The notes beneath the pieces are model-generated. The model was not told the origin of the DNA and searched no databases. It saw nothing but the letters and a program-made list of their open reading frames with translations. The translations under genes and the position numbers were made by a program. A stretch of DNA of 64,000 nt. It comes from Parasponia andersonii. Taxonomy: Eukaryota; Streptophyta; Magnoliopsida; Rosales; Cannabaceae. Location: contig JXTB01000103.1 of assembly GCA_002914805.1 (NCBI GenBank), forward strand, positions 300,507-364,506. Reading direction: 5' to 3'. Shown here in pieces: positions 48,125 through 58,726 of this stretch (its first letter is position 1; every line of letters starts with the position of its first letter).

Positions 48125-48610
48125 GTACGAGGCGGCACCATGAGTGGCGAAGGCACGGGATGCCACCCGCGCGACCGGCGTGCAGGAGGTCGCCTACTGG
48201 CCATGCGCGGATCACGTCCGCGCGGCCAGCGGGGTCGTGCCCGCGTGGCATATGCGAGGTGATCTCGTGCAGCATGCGCAGGCTGGCCACCCGCAAGTCA
48301 CGCACGGATCGCATCCCTGCGGCCAGCGGAGCTGTGTCCGAGCGCCATGCGCGGGGTGATCTCGCGCAGCATGCGCAGGCTGGCTGCTCGCAGGTCATGC
48401 ACGAATCGCATCCGCGTGGCCAGCAGGGTCGTGCTAGTGCTACATGTGCGGGGTGCACCCACGCGGCCTGCACGGGGAGGCAGCCCACAGGTCACGCACG
48501 TATCACATTCTAACGGCCAACGACACCTTACCCATGGGGCCATGCGTGGGGTCCTGCCCGCGCAGGTCACACCCGCGGGGATTACGGGGGCGGTGCGCAT
48601 GGCTCCTAGC
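48125..48610. repeat. 97-bp GC-rich tandem repeat, about five copies
   Basis: The word GCGGCCAGCGG or its variant recurs at 48222, 48319, 48416 and 48513, a regular spacing of 97 bp. Units share CAGCATGCGCAGGCTGG and CACGNATCGCATCC-like segments. An earlier partial unit precedes 48222 and a diverged one follows 48513. The block is far richer in GC than any other part of the window. Confidence 0.9.
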
Positions 48611-48977
48611 CGTGCACCGCTCCGTCGTTTCGTTCATTTTTTTTAAAATTGAAATAAGAAATAGTTTTTATAAAACTCCAAAAACAATTAAAGATCAAAA
48701 CATTTCAATGCATAGTTTTATCAAGAACATAAAACCTGAACACATAGAAATTAAGAACATGCCGGAAAACGAAAATCAAATTAAACATGATCATTTCCTC
48801 ATAGCAACATCTAATTAAATAATCATTCAAACTAATTAAATCTATTGACTATCATACAAACTAGAGTATACTCATAATATGAATAAAACCAAACGTAAAT
48901 AAAACTTTCCAGAAATTAAAAAATATCAATCAACAAGAGAATAGACCGGAGTAAAATATGCTAGATCTACAATAAAA

Positions 48978-48993
48978 CCATGCTCTGGTACCA
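48978..48993 (-). other. Primer-binding site of the 9-kb copia
   Basis: The minus strand reads TGGTACCAGAGCATGG, 8 bases inside the 5' LTR end (CTAACA). It is the initiator-Met-tRNA type of plant copia elements. Confidence 0.85.
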
Positions 48994-49001
48994 ATTATTG
49001 G

Positions 49002-49779
49002 TGTTAGCTGGAATAAATTTCTGGAAAATATTTTCATAAAATCATTTTAAAGAACACCATAGTTTTATAAAATCAAGAAACGCAGCAGAATTGGTCGTAT
49101 AAAATTTTTTCTTTTACAAAATATTTCTGATCATGATCTAACATAAATTATCTCTTGATCTAGACAAGAACAATACCTGGATTCGCTCCACAACCTTCTC
49201 GTCTTCCCGTCTATTCTTGAAAATCATTTGATTGATTCGGTGGGTGGTCACCTTCTTGATTCCCAACAAAGAGATCCGCAGATGAACAAGAAGACAATCT
49301 CCTCGAATCGATTTCTACGGAATGGCCGAAACACTAAGGACAGTGAATCCCTAGTGATGGCCGATTTTCTCTACTCTTTCTCTCTCAGTTATGTGTGTGA
49401 CGCTCTCTTCTCAAGAGGTGTTTCACGTGAAACACTTATGTATTATTGCTAGAGAACTTTTCTCTTAATTATAGAGAGATTAGTAAACCCTAATGGGCTT
49501 ATTGGGCTTGTTGGGCTCAACTGATCATCAAATAACTATTGGCCTTTAATTTGAGCTAGACAGGGGATCAGATGGATCTATAAAGGCCAAGCTCTAATGA
49601 ATCATATACATACTATCATAATTAACTCTTAATTATGATTGGGCCTTATCCATTAATATTGGGGCATACCACTATCGGCCCAATATTGTATTCTTGGACT
49701 AAATGTAATTTATTTTTCTGCGAAGCTTATTAACAATTAATTAGCTTGATCCATTTAGCATATACTATACCTGTAGACA
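49002..49779 (-). repeat. 5' LTR of the 9-kb copia element
   Basis: Partner of 40756-41546, with plus-strand boundaries TGTTAGCTGG and CCTGTAGACA. Its outer edge abuts gypsy integrase sequence (49780). Confidence 0.88.
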
Positions 49780-52700
49780 CCTTGTCTTACTGGCATACAA
49801 GACAAGTTCGTACATAGGCCTCGACATCATCCAATAATAGATAGCTTTGATAAGAGTAAGAGTGCATTTCTAACCTGAGTGACCTGCCTATAAGGAATCA
49901 TGACACTCTTTTCTTAAGTTTCCCAACTTAGACATATAGAGTCAGTTGCCTTTGGCATAAAGAAGTCTGTTGCTTAGCCAAAAGCGTCTCGTCTTTCCTT
50001 CTTTCACTAGGGGCACCCGGCTGTTTGTAAGAATATCGTGTTCTATCCCTTCCTTGATTTTCTCCATCAAAGTACTACCGGACCTGCTTAAGGCAGCTAG
50101 CTCCGCCTTTCTACTTAGGGTATCCACTACCACATTGGCCTTTCCAAGCTTGTACCTAACAAATAGTTTCACTATACCCTTAGGCAATGGATGATGGCAG
50201 TCATCTCTTTTTCTTACACCGTAGAACGTCTCTCGGTGTCATTGAGCTTATGGCTTTCATAAGCAATGAGATGCTCCTTTTGCATTAGTATTCCACTAAT
50301 AGCAAAGTCAGAGACATCCGTGTGAAGCTCATATGCCTTAGAATAGTCAGGCAAACTGAGAATTGGCTCTTTGCTAACTACCATCTTAAAGTCTTCGAAT
50401 GAAACTTGACACTTAGGTGTCCACTCCCAAGACTTGTTCTTCTTGAGCAGGTTAGTATGTGGCCCTGCTCTTGCTATGTAGGACTTGATGAACTGCCTAT
50501 AGTAGTTCACAAGTCCGAGGAAAGATCTAAACTCTGGCACCTTAGTAGGAGGTTCCCACTCTTGGATGGCTTCACTTTAGCTTCATCAGTCATAAATTTC
50601 CTATCCTTTATTTTATGCCCTGGGAATATCACTTCCTCTTAAGTGAAAGAGCACTTCTCTTTCTTGATGAATAGTTAGTTCTCCCTCAAGACTTTGAATA
50701 CTTTTCTCAAATGTTCTAGGTGCTCTTCCATGGTCTTACTATAGATGACTATATCATCAAGATAGACTATCAGGAGCCGATCGAGATAGAGATGGAATAG
50801 CTTATTCATGACTATATCATCAGATTGTAGCGAGTGCATTAGTAAGGCCAAATGGCATGATAGACACTATACCCTGTGATGCCTGTGGTCTTAGACTCAT
50901 CTTTCTCTGCTATGTGCACTTGGTAGTACCCCGAGCATAGATTAAACTTCGAAAAATATCTAGCATTCCTAAGTTGATCGAATAAGTTAGCAACAAGTAG
51001 AGTATGGTACTTTTTCTTTACCATTATCTTATTAAGAGCCCGATAATCAATACACATCCTTTGTGAGCCATATTTCTTCTTCTGAAACAACGTCGGGGTA
51101 CCAAAAGAGGTTTTGGAAGGTTTAATGAAACCTGCATTAAGCAAATCCTTTAGTTGTTTCTAGAGTTCTACTAGCGCTAGAAGGGCCATTCGATAGGGAC
51201 TCATCGCGGGTGGTCTCGGGTCTCACTCAAGCTCAATTTCATAATCTACCTCCCTCCTAGGTGGAAGTATCTTGGACATCACGTCAAGCATCACATCTTG
51301 GAATTCATCCAAGACAACTTCACCTCTATAGGCAAGTCACCTTGAGGTTCCAACTTCTCATCATCGTGCTCCTTTAGGATACCCAAGTAACTCTCCTCCT
51401 CCTTTCTCAAGTTCTTCTTAAATTGAATTATAAAGAGTACTTTGTTTTCCACTTTTGTGGACTCCTCCGTTGGTATAACACAAGTCTTTTCACTATCCAT
51501 GATGTATATTGAGTTGGCAAAAGGAAAGGGAATACCTACACTGTATCAAGGAACTCTAAACTAAGTACCACTGCAAAGTCATCTATTGGCACCACTGATA
51601 AGTCAAGTTGGCTAGTCCATTCACCTAGGCTAGCCTTGACATTATGAGCAGTCCCATGAATAGGGCGTGCTGCTTAATTTACTGTCTTGCGGGAGCCTCG
51701 TCCTTTGGACACCAATAAGCCCAACCTTCTAGCTTTCTCGATAGAAATAAAATTGTAGGATGCACCAAGGTCAACCAAGGCTTTAGTGACTTTGCCATTG
51801 ATTATTACATCCACAAAAAGTAGACCCTTAGCTTGTGACTTAGGAGCTGATCGAAAGGCATTAAGGAGTTACATAGAATCAACACGTGTACCACCATCTT
51901 CTTTATCACCTCCTTCTTAGCTTGGCTTAGAGGCAATTAATGCATTGAGAGCTTTCTTCTTACGACACTCACGTGCCCAATGTGGCCCATCACAAAGGAA
52001 GTACTTAACTCTTGGTTTGGAGAAGTCATAGTCTTCCTTCTCCTTGCCTTTGTCTTTGGGCTATAGAAAGAACTATCTTTGTTCTATTTTCCTACTTTTG
52101 TTTGTTCTCCCTTACTTTTTGCTCCACCATCCTTTTTGTCTTTAGCCCTAGAAGAGTCATTGTTGGTAGAGTAATCAAAAAGGCTCTCAGATACAATAAT
52201 AGCATTGGCCAAATCTTGGACACTACGACGTTAGAGCTCTAACTTGGCCCAGTTCTAAAGGTTATCAGTGAACAAGAATAGGGCATCTTTGTCTGAAGTA
52301 TCAAGGACTTCGAGCAAAAGTGTAGCAAACTCTTTCACGTAGTCTCTAACACTGCCAAATTATTTGAGGCAGTGAAGAGGTTTTTTTCCTCCTCTTCAGC
52401 ATTCTCGGGAAAGAATTGCCTCTTTAGCTCTCTCTCGAAGTCATCAAAGGTGGCTATAGTGCACACCTCTCATTGCATCTCTCCATGTCTCCGCCTTCAC
52501 CATAGCATAGTGGTATTGGTTGGATACAAAATAGCATTACGAATTTTACCAACATCATCAGTCATGCCGGCAATCTCGAAGTACAGCTCGAGTCCCCATA
52601 GGAAGTTCTCAACTTCCCGAGTATTTCGAGTACCATTGAAGGTCTTTGGTTTAGGCACCTCAACCTTACTTGCCTCAATGGTTGTTATGGTGATCATTCT

Positions 52701-53079
52701 CGTGGCCACTGCTCGCTTCCATAAAGCAAGATCACCACCCATCTCATCTACTGTAAGTAAAACATTAGTGAGTTCTCTTTGGAAGCGATCTCATACCTTG
52801 GCAATCTCCAAATAAAGAGACTCGATCTCGTGTTTTAAGTCAGCCTTTAGCCCACCAAGTATATCTTTGATGTTGCTGTAAATCTCCGCATCCTCGGTCT
52901 CCAAATCGTCGTAACGACCATCTATATCATATACTCGCTTGCCCAATGTTCCCAAGTTGGACTCTAGTCTCTAGGCTAGTTACCACATCCCTCGACTTAC
53001 CACGGGTAGTACTATTCTTCCCTTCATCATGCCCATATTCAGATGCACCAACTTTAATAGGGTCAGGAGTTGTAACCAT
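49780..53079 (-). pseudogene. Gypsy gag-pol, degenerate, cut off in the integrase zinc domain
   Basis: Gag starts near 53079 (MVTTPDPIKVG) and contains VPKPKTFNGTRNTREVENFL (about 52690-52600). A short zinc knuckle, CDGPHWAREC, lies near 51980. The protease active site reads DLGASYNFIS (51772-51745), where D-S/T-G is expected. RT covers 51150-50700 (RMCIDYRALNKI; YLDDIVIYS with YLDD at 50764-50753). RNase H covers 50540-49950 (PEFRSFLGLVNYYRQFI; VRYKLGKANVVVDTLSRK). The frame ends in EAYVRTCLVCQ of the integrase HHCC finger at about 49790. Many stops are present. The short CDGPHW knuckle suggests a chromovirus-type lineage; this is an impression only. Confidence 0.85.
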
Positions 53080-53124
53080 GGTCTTCATATAGAGACAATA
53101 GAACTACCAACATATAACGAGTAA

Positions 53125-53140
53125 CCTGGCTATGATACCA
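53125..53140 (-). other. Gypsy primer-binding site
   Basis: The minus strand reads TGGTATCATAGCCAGG directly inside the 5' LTR, an initiator-Met-tRNA type site. Confidence 0.8.
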
Positions 53141-53143
53141 CAC

Positions 53144-53800
53144 TATAACGAACCTAGCTTCAAACTAGACAATTGTGCAGTACTTAGCATAATCTGTCAC
53201 ACTAAGTTAGCCTACTAATACTTAAGAAAGAGACTTAGAGTAAGCTTTGAGACAAAGTGGTAAAGGATAAGAAAGTTTGAGTGAATGAAAGCTTTGTATT
53301 ACTCTTAGAATGCTTAGAACTCTCATAAATGGGACATGTGTACAAATGAATCCAAAATGTTCTTTATATAGGTAAAGCCTAAACTAACCAAGAGTTATAA
53401 TCATACCAAATAGCATGATCTTACAAAGGGTCTAGAATCTTCTTAAATAAAATAGTAATATCTACAAAGATATTTACATGGAAAAATCTAGAACAAGCAT
53501 GACCTAGATCCTTCTAGGAAGTTTACCCACCATCTTGACTCTTCCAAGTTGTTATAGGAGCTTCTAAAACCATCTCAACCTATCTAGTACTATGCGGCCT
53601 TGTCTAGAGCCTTCTAGGACTTAGTAGTGCCATTTAGAGTCTTTTAGCATAGCCAAGATCTCTCTTGATCATTCTAGAAATGTCTATAATATTCTAGTGC
53701 CTTCCTCTATCCTCTTAGGTGAGCAGTATTTATAGAGGATCCTAAGGCCATAGGGCAGTAACACTTAGATTTTAGGGAACCAAATAAGCAAGGCGTAACA
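53144..53800 (-). repeat. Gypsy 5' LTR, complete
   Basis: About 657 bp, plus-strand boundaries TATAACGAACCTAGC and GGCGTAACA. A minus-strand TATA box (CTATAAATACTGC) is at about 53724-53738. Its left 395 bp align with the truncated LTR at 40355. Confidence 0.85.
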
Positions 53801-55328
53801 TTAAGAACCGAATAGAGATCTTAAGAAGATCTCGTCGATGAGGAGCTTGCATAATAAGGAGCTCAAATATGATGGGAGCTTGAATATAGAGCTCAAGGAC
53901 TGAATGAAGATCTTGAAAAGGTCTCGTCGAGGTTGAAGATAATGAGGAGCTCACATAATGGGGAGCATAAATATGATAGGAGCTGGAATATAGAGCTCAA
54001 AGACTGACTAAAGATCTTGTCAAAGTATAATAAATAGAATAAAGATCTCATTGAGGTCACATAATTGCGTTCATTCAATCTCTAGGGTATATATCTCGAC
54101 CATAAAGTATATATATTCTCAATATAAGGAGGCATCCCTCAACCATAGGGAGATAGTCGTAGTTCTTACGAGGCATCCCTCAACCATGACTAGGTAAATA
54201 ATTTTCTTCTCAGTGCTGCATATAATCTTATCCTCACACTACATAGAGGATCATTGTGCTGCTCGAGGTATTCAATCTATAAGGGGAGCAAGTTGCAAGG
54301 TAATGCATGAAATAAATATGCTCCTTGCTAGAGATTAGCTTGATATAATATAATATATAAAGAAAAATGAATCAAAAAAGGCGGAGGATACACGGTTTCC
54401 TCAGTTATATACTTTTTCGTGGCTCTTTACTCCGACTTACTTTCCTCCTTCTTTGTAGTTGCGAGCTCCTTTTGACTTCTGAATTTGTTGATGTCGAAGT
54501 TCACAAAATAAAAATTACTTATTGAAATAATTTTTCTGTCAATTACTCTGCTAAATATATACACTCTGTGTAATAGAAAAGTTTCCTCATGATTTTCTAT
54601 ATCGTCTTCTCATATTTATTCCATAACTACTCCATATATACACAGAACATGGAAAGAAATTTTCCTCTTTGCTCTTTCCGCGCGTGCGACTGATTTTTCT
54701 TTCAGATGTCATTGTATGTGCTATTCAGATTTGAGCGATGGGGTCGCTATTGGTTTGTTGTTTGAAGGAGTGTCAGGTAAGATTTCCTTCAAGCGTGTTT
54801 CTTATTATCTCCGTTCGTTGCCAGAATCGAACCCCCGTAATCTTGTTGACGTGTGCTGTGATCTATAAGGTTGCCATAGTTGCTACCTTCACGCTTTTGG
54901 GGTGCGATCTGGAAGTCACTTGAATTGTTATCCTCAACTTATCTTTGTTGCCTCCGTTTTCATGATGGACATACACTCGTTGTCTCCGTGCTTGTTTTTT
55001 GGTCACTGTAAATCTTAGTACTTTCAAATTGTAAATTGCTGGATGCAGCTTTTGAGCAATCCCAATGTTCGTTCGGACCTAGTCTCCAATGCTTCGTCGT
55101 TGGGATAGTGGTTGCTTCTCTAGATTTTGTCAGAGGCTTTTCACCAATATATATCTACCTCGTGGCCTGCTCCTCAATATATATTGGACCTGGGTTCCAT
55201 AAAGATCAATTGCTCCATGGATATAACGTATAATCAAAGAATAATATTTTAGTTTCATCCGATATGCCACCACGCGCTGGACCACCATAAATCATACATA
55301 TATAAAAGTATGCCGTGGATGGGTTGAA
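53801..55328. other. Internal sequence of the outer LTR element, right part
   Basis: Starts with tandem units of about 100 bp (GAGGAGCTTGCATAATAAGG at 53838 and GAGGAGCTCACATAATGGGG at 53943), each with TATAGAGCTCAA and AGATCTTG. A second short repeat, GAGGCATCCCTCAACCAT, occurs near 54129 and 54171. No protein domain; the frame 54738-54923 is not recognised. Confidence 0.5.
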
Positions 55329-55759
55329 TGTCACGGTCAGAATTCGACTACGAATAAAAGTAAAATTGTAGTAAAAAGTGAAGAAGACAAAAAATTAGTG
55401 TGATTCAATTTCAAAAAAGATGAGTTTACGTTCACGGTAATTTTTCCACGATATGAAAGAAATTACAATCAAGATTACAATAGAACTTAGAGTCTCAAGG
55501 TGAGAATTCTAGATAATATTTTATGTGTAGTGATTTTGAGTAATATTGTGTATAACATAATAAGACTGAGTCTTTTTCATATAGACGAGGGTGACTCTAG
55601 TTTTCTAATTTTGTGAATAAAAAACTACATAATAAAATACAATATAATATTAAGATTGAAAGATTACACAATAATGAGTAATTATCTCTTTTTCATGAGT
55701 TAATTGCCTTTTATAGAGATTAGACAGGTCAACTATTTGTGGTGGTCAAAAACTATACA
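55329..55759. repeat. Right terminal repeat of the outer LTR element
   Basis: Partner of 38223-38651; begins TGTCACGGTCAG and ends CAAAAACTATACA, so it keeps TG...CA ends. Confidence 0.7.
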
Positions 55760-56165
55760 ATACTGTTATTAAATTTCTAATAAAAAATACATGTGAGAAG
55801 TACGTTGTAGTATCTAAATATATATTTAAAGGATAATAAACCGAACAAAAGGATTTGGAGAGAAGAAAAAAAAGATTATTACTAACATTTTTCAGGGTTC
55901 TTGGAGATACAAATTTAGAAAAAAAAATTCAGTGATTATTCATTATATTATGCTTGAAATTCTCAAATTATCAGTCAAATACACTTTTAAATATTACTAT
56001 GTGCTCGTCACATATGTTTTTAGTTAAGAATTCAACAAGTTGTAATTTAGACAGTGAAATAAATTACTATAAATTGAAAAATTCGGGAGCTTAGTTGCTA
56101 GAAATGAAATTTTAAAAGCCAAATTGTCACAAATTAGATTAGTTCAAGGATCATTTGTGGTATTA
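55760..56165 (+). mobile_element. Long-TIR element family G, copy 3, right fragment
   Basis: Continues the fragment at 38035-38171. It carries the family phrase TTGTAGTATCTAAATATATA and ends GTTCAAGGATCATTTGTGGT, the inverse of the left end. Left plus right fragments total about 545 bp, the size of copy 1. Confidence 0.65.
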
Positions 56166-58371
56166 ACCCAAAAGTTAAAAAAGTAGAAAGAAAAAAGAAT
56201 ATAGAGTAAGAAAAGAAGTGAAAAGAAAATGAATTGTTGCATGTGCCAAAATCTTTTACATACAATCTTTTATTATTACTATTATTATTATTATTATTAT
56301 TTGGCAATCTTTTCCTTCTCTTATTGTTTGGCAATTGAGAAAAGCTAATTTTAGGACCACACAATTTTTGAATGGTCAAAAAATTTTTATAATAAAAAAT
56401 AAAATAGTAAATATGTTCTTTTTATTTTTTAAGGTTAAAAGAAGTTAAGGTTAAATGCAATGTTCTTTTGAATATACCCTTTTTCTTTTCTCCTGTTTTG
56501 TTCCTTGAATTTCATTTTGTCCCATAAGGGCTTCGCAATGAGATTTGGCCAGTTTTACTTCCCATTTACTGTACCAAACTTTGTATGTGGCTTACACTTA
56601 TACACAAACAATGGGATTTGAAATGGATGGTAGGAACCAAACCAAACAACACCGTACATTTGTGGTGCAGTTTCGTGGTTTGGACAATAGACATTAGAAA
56701 TGAGTTTAATAAATTTTGCTTTGGGTTCAATGATTTTGGCTAATTGATTTTTTTTTTTCAACTGTTGCTTCCAAACTAATTTTTATATCATATACAAAGA
56801 TTTATTACATCTAATTATAAAAAAATCCATTGTACAAAAACCTGATTTCATTTTTTTTCCCTTCTTTACGTGGGGATGCATCTCCAATTTTAGAGCACCA
56901 ACACCCTGTAAAAATTTCGTCATTTTTTTTTATTCTAAATGTAACATTCCCGAAGATACTATGAAATAAAAGAACGCCACATGTGGTATTAATTGTTTTT
57001 TAAGGAGAATATACGGTATTATTAAGTGTTTGCTTTTAATCTATTTATGTATATCTAATGGCTTCTAAACTGCACTGTATATTTATTTAAAAAAAGGATA
57101 AGTGGACTTATGTAGATTACCATGCATATCCTCTTCAAAATAATCATATTTAGTTATCTAAAATACAATCGAATCTCTTAGCAAACCATAAAAGAAAAAA
57201 AATTGAAAAACGAAATTCTTTCCAGAAGAACGAAAAAGAAAACACATTGGAGTTTGAAAATAAATTGCAATTCAAAAGTAATTTTTTTCGTGAACAAAAA
57301 CAAAATTTTAGATAAAGACTGAAATTAATTAGTGGAAGTATTTATAAGGCTTAAAAATACATTTTATGTTTGTGTATAGTAGTTTACAGATATTTTTATA
57401 TATATTTGACATGACTACGTATTTAATTATTTAATTATATATTCAAAAATATGTTTGTAGATTGAAAGACAGATGAGGGAAGATGATACAATACGATAAA
57501 TCAGAGGCAAAGGGAGAGACCTGGTAAACGTTTTTTTTTTTTTTTTTTTTTTTTTTTTGTATTGTATTACAGTTACTCCGCACAAGTGTCATACTAATAC
57601 TGTAATACATGACCAAACGAAATTGAATTGAAAACTAATAGTTCATAATAATATCGGTGATTAATAGAGACATATTTTTATGACAAGTTGATTTACAATG
57701 AGTCTCAAAGTTTCAGCCTACTTTTTTTGGGGGAAAAAAAAAAGTGTGTATTCATAATAAAAATGATTATTCATTCGTTACGTGTCTCAATAAGTTTCAG
57801 CCTACTTTTTTCAAAAAAAAAAAAAAAAAAAAGAAAGATAAAAAGGTATGCATTCATAATAAAAATGATTATTAATTCAGTAGGATAATAAAAGTTCTTT
57901 ATTAATGATAACGGCAACATGGTCCTTTTCTTTTACTTTTCATACTGTAATCGTTGTTCAAAATCAATAAAATTGAAACCAGCTTTTCCTTGAGAAAATA
58001 TTTAATAATTTCAGCGGATGAACTTAGTTCAGTCTTTCAAGTCTGAATATTATGATAGACTTTTTAGATATTTAAGTCATTGATTACGGGAGCAAACAAT
58101 TTCTATCATAATTCAGAGCAATTACTTTTCCTTTTCTTCTTCTTTTTCGCCTATCCTATACGTTGGGGAAAATAAAAACAAATTCAAAGTCAAGAAAGGA
58201 AAGAACGAAAATAGAAACACGTAAATGAAATAGATTTCTGAGCATTCCCTTCTATGTAATTCCAATATACCAACACTGTCCTTGCGAGTTCTTAGCTTCC
58301 ACCGATGGACCAAAGGGACTAACGGTATTTACGATATGCTGGCTTTTTACTCTCGGGTGGGTTAAGTCGAC
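56166..58371. other. Intergenic AT-rich DNA with simple repeats
   Basis: Includes an ATT microsatellite (about 56270-56301), a 29-T run (about 57531-57559) and a duplicated segment of about 85 bp (57702 and 57783; AGTTTCAGCCTACTTTTTT and CATTCATAATAAAAATGATT). No gene can be supported. Confidence 0.5.
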
Positions 58372-58726
58372 AGGGATAATATCATTTTTATATTTATATT
58401 TTGACATTTTATTCGATTTATACTTTCTATTTTAGTTATTATCAATATTTTGGTTATTATCAATATTGACTCTTATATTATATTTTTTATAAAATTTATA
58501 CATTGACACTAATTTAAAATAGTTACTTTACTAAGATGATTTAATAAGTATATTTTTGGATCAATTTTTATATAGTTTTATTTTTAATTTTTTAAACAAT
58601 AATTTGGTAAATTAACTGCTCTAAATTGATGTCAGGGTATAAATTTGTAAGAGATTTCAAATCTAAAGATCAATATTAATAATAACCAAAACACAAAATA
58701 CAAATAAAAAAAATAATAATATCCCT
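58372..58726. mobile_element. Foldback-type short inverted-repeat element
   Basis: The left arm (AGGGATAATATCATTTTTAT, TTAGTTATTATCAATATT) matches the reverse complement of the right arm (AGGGATATTATTATTTTTTT, TTGGTTATTATTAATATTGA, with the shared inner word AAATTTATACNNTGACA). About 355 bp with arms near 75-130 bp, non-coding. The target duplication is unclear. Confidence 0.65.

Larger units (their letters stand above)
46389..48977 (-). other. Long untranslated leader of the 9-kb copia element
   Basis: About 2.6 kb lie between the primer site and gag. In minus-strand order: an ordinary stretch, a GC-rich tandem-repeat block (48610-47990), a very AT-rich block (47940-47140), and a region where CTCCTACGGGAG-type words recur (near 46545, 46675, 46755 and 46840). 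No open frame here resembles a protein; those in the GC block are repeat artefacts present on both strands and in several frames. Confidence 0.7.
40756..49779 (-). mobile_element. Ty1/copia retrotransposon, about 9.0 kb, nested in the gypsy element
   Basis: LTRs at 49002-49779 (5' for the minus strand, 778 bp) and 40756-41546 (3', 791 bp) have TGT...AACA ends. A primer site, a long leader of about 2.6 kb, gag-PR-INT-RT-RNase H and a polypurine tract follow in order. The open frames are longer than in the other elements here (up to 250 codons), so it is the youngest LTR layer, but it has stops. The bases just outside the LTRs (GCTGG on the left, CCTTG on the right) do not match, and the two flanks come from different parts of the gypsy element. 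Confidence 0.88.
40355..53800 (-). mobile_element. Ty3/gypsy retrotransposon, decayed, interrupted by a copia element
   Basis: The right LTR (53144-53800) is the 5' LTR for the minus strand; a truncated left LTR (40355 to about 40750) is the 3' one. Inside the right LTR come a primer site (53125-53140), gag, protease, RT, RNase H and the start of integrase in that order, which defines Ty3/gypsy. The left flank (ATGGAGCTCAA) and right flank (GAACCGAATAGAGATCTTAA) rejoin as in nearby tandem units (GAGCTCAAGGACTGAATGAA), so the insertion point is clear. The integrase core and part of the 3' LTR are missing, and a copia element occupies that gap. Confidence 0.85.
38172..55759. mobile_element. LTR-type element with about 430-bp terminal repeats, containing later insertions
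   Basis: Direct repeats 38223-38651 (429 bp) and 55329-55759 (431 bp) align along their length, for example AAAACTACATAATAAAATA and ACTATTTGTGGTGG. They interrupt a family G element whose halves lie just outside. The internal sequence left after subtracting the gypsy and copia insertions (38652-40354 plus 53801-55328, about 3.2 kb) shows no gag or pol, so this may be a large non-autonomous derivative. The left LTR may start about 50 bp earlier (TGTGATGACC, 38175), matching diverged sequence near 55262. No convincing primer site or 5-bp duplication (AGTAT against AATAC at best) was found. Confidence 0.6.

Noticed and set aside
47950..48818. Several overlapping open frames up to 152 codons on both strands
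   Set aside because: Stop codons are rare there because the DNA is GC-rich and tandemly repeated. Frames overlap on both strands and resemble no protein; the block is the leader of a copia element.
54800..54870. tRNA-like words on the minus strand (GGGGGTTCGATTCTGG)
   Set aside because: The T-arm-like word is present, but the stem does not pair and no D-arm or acceptor stem could be built.
57531..57559. Long T run as a retroposon tail
   Set aside because: No matching direct repeats were found around it; treated as a homopolymer.
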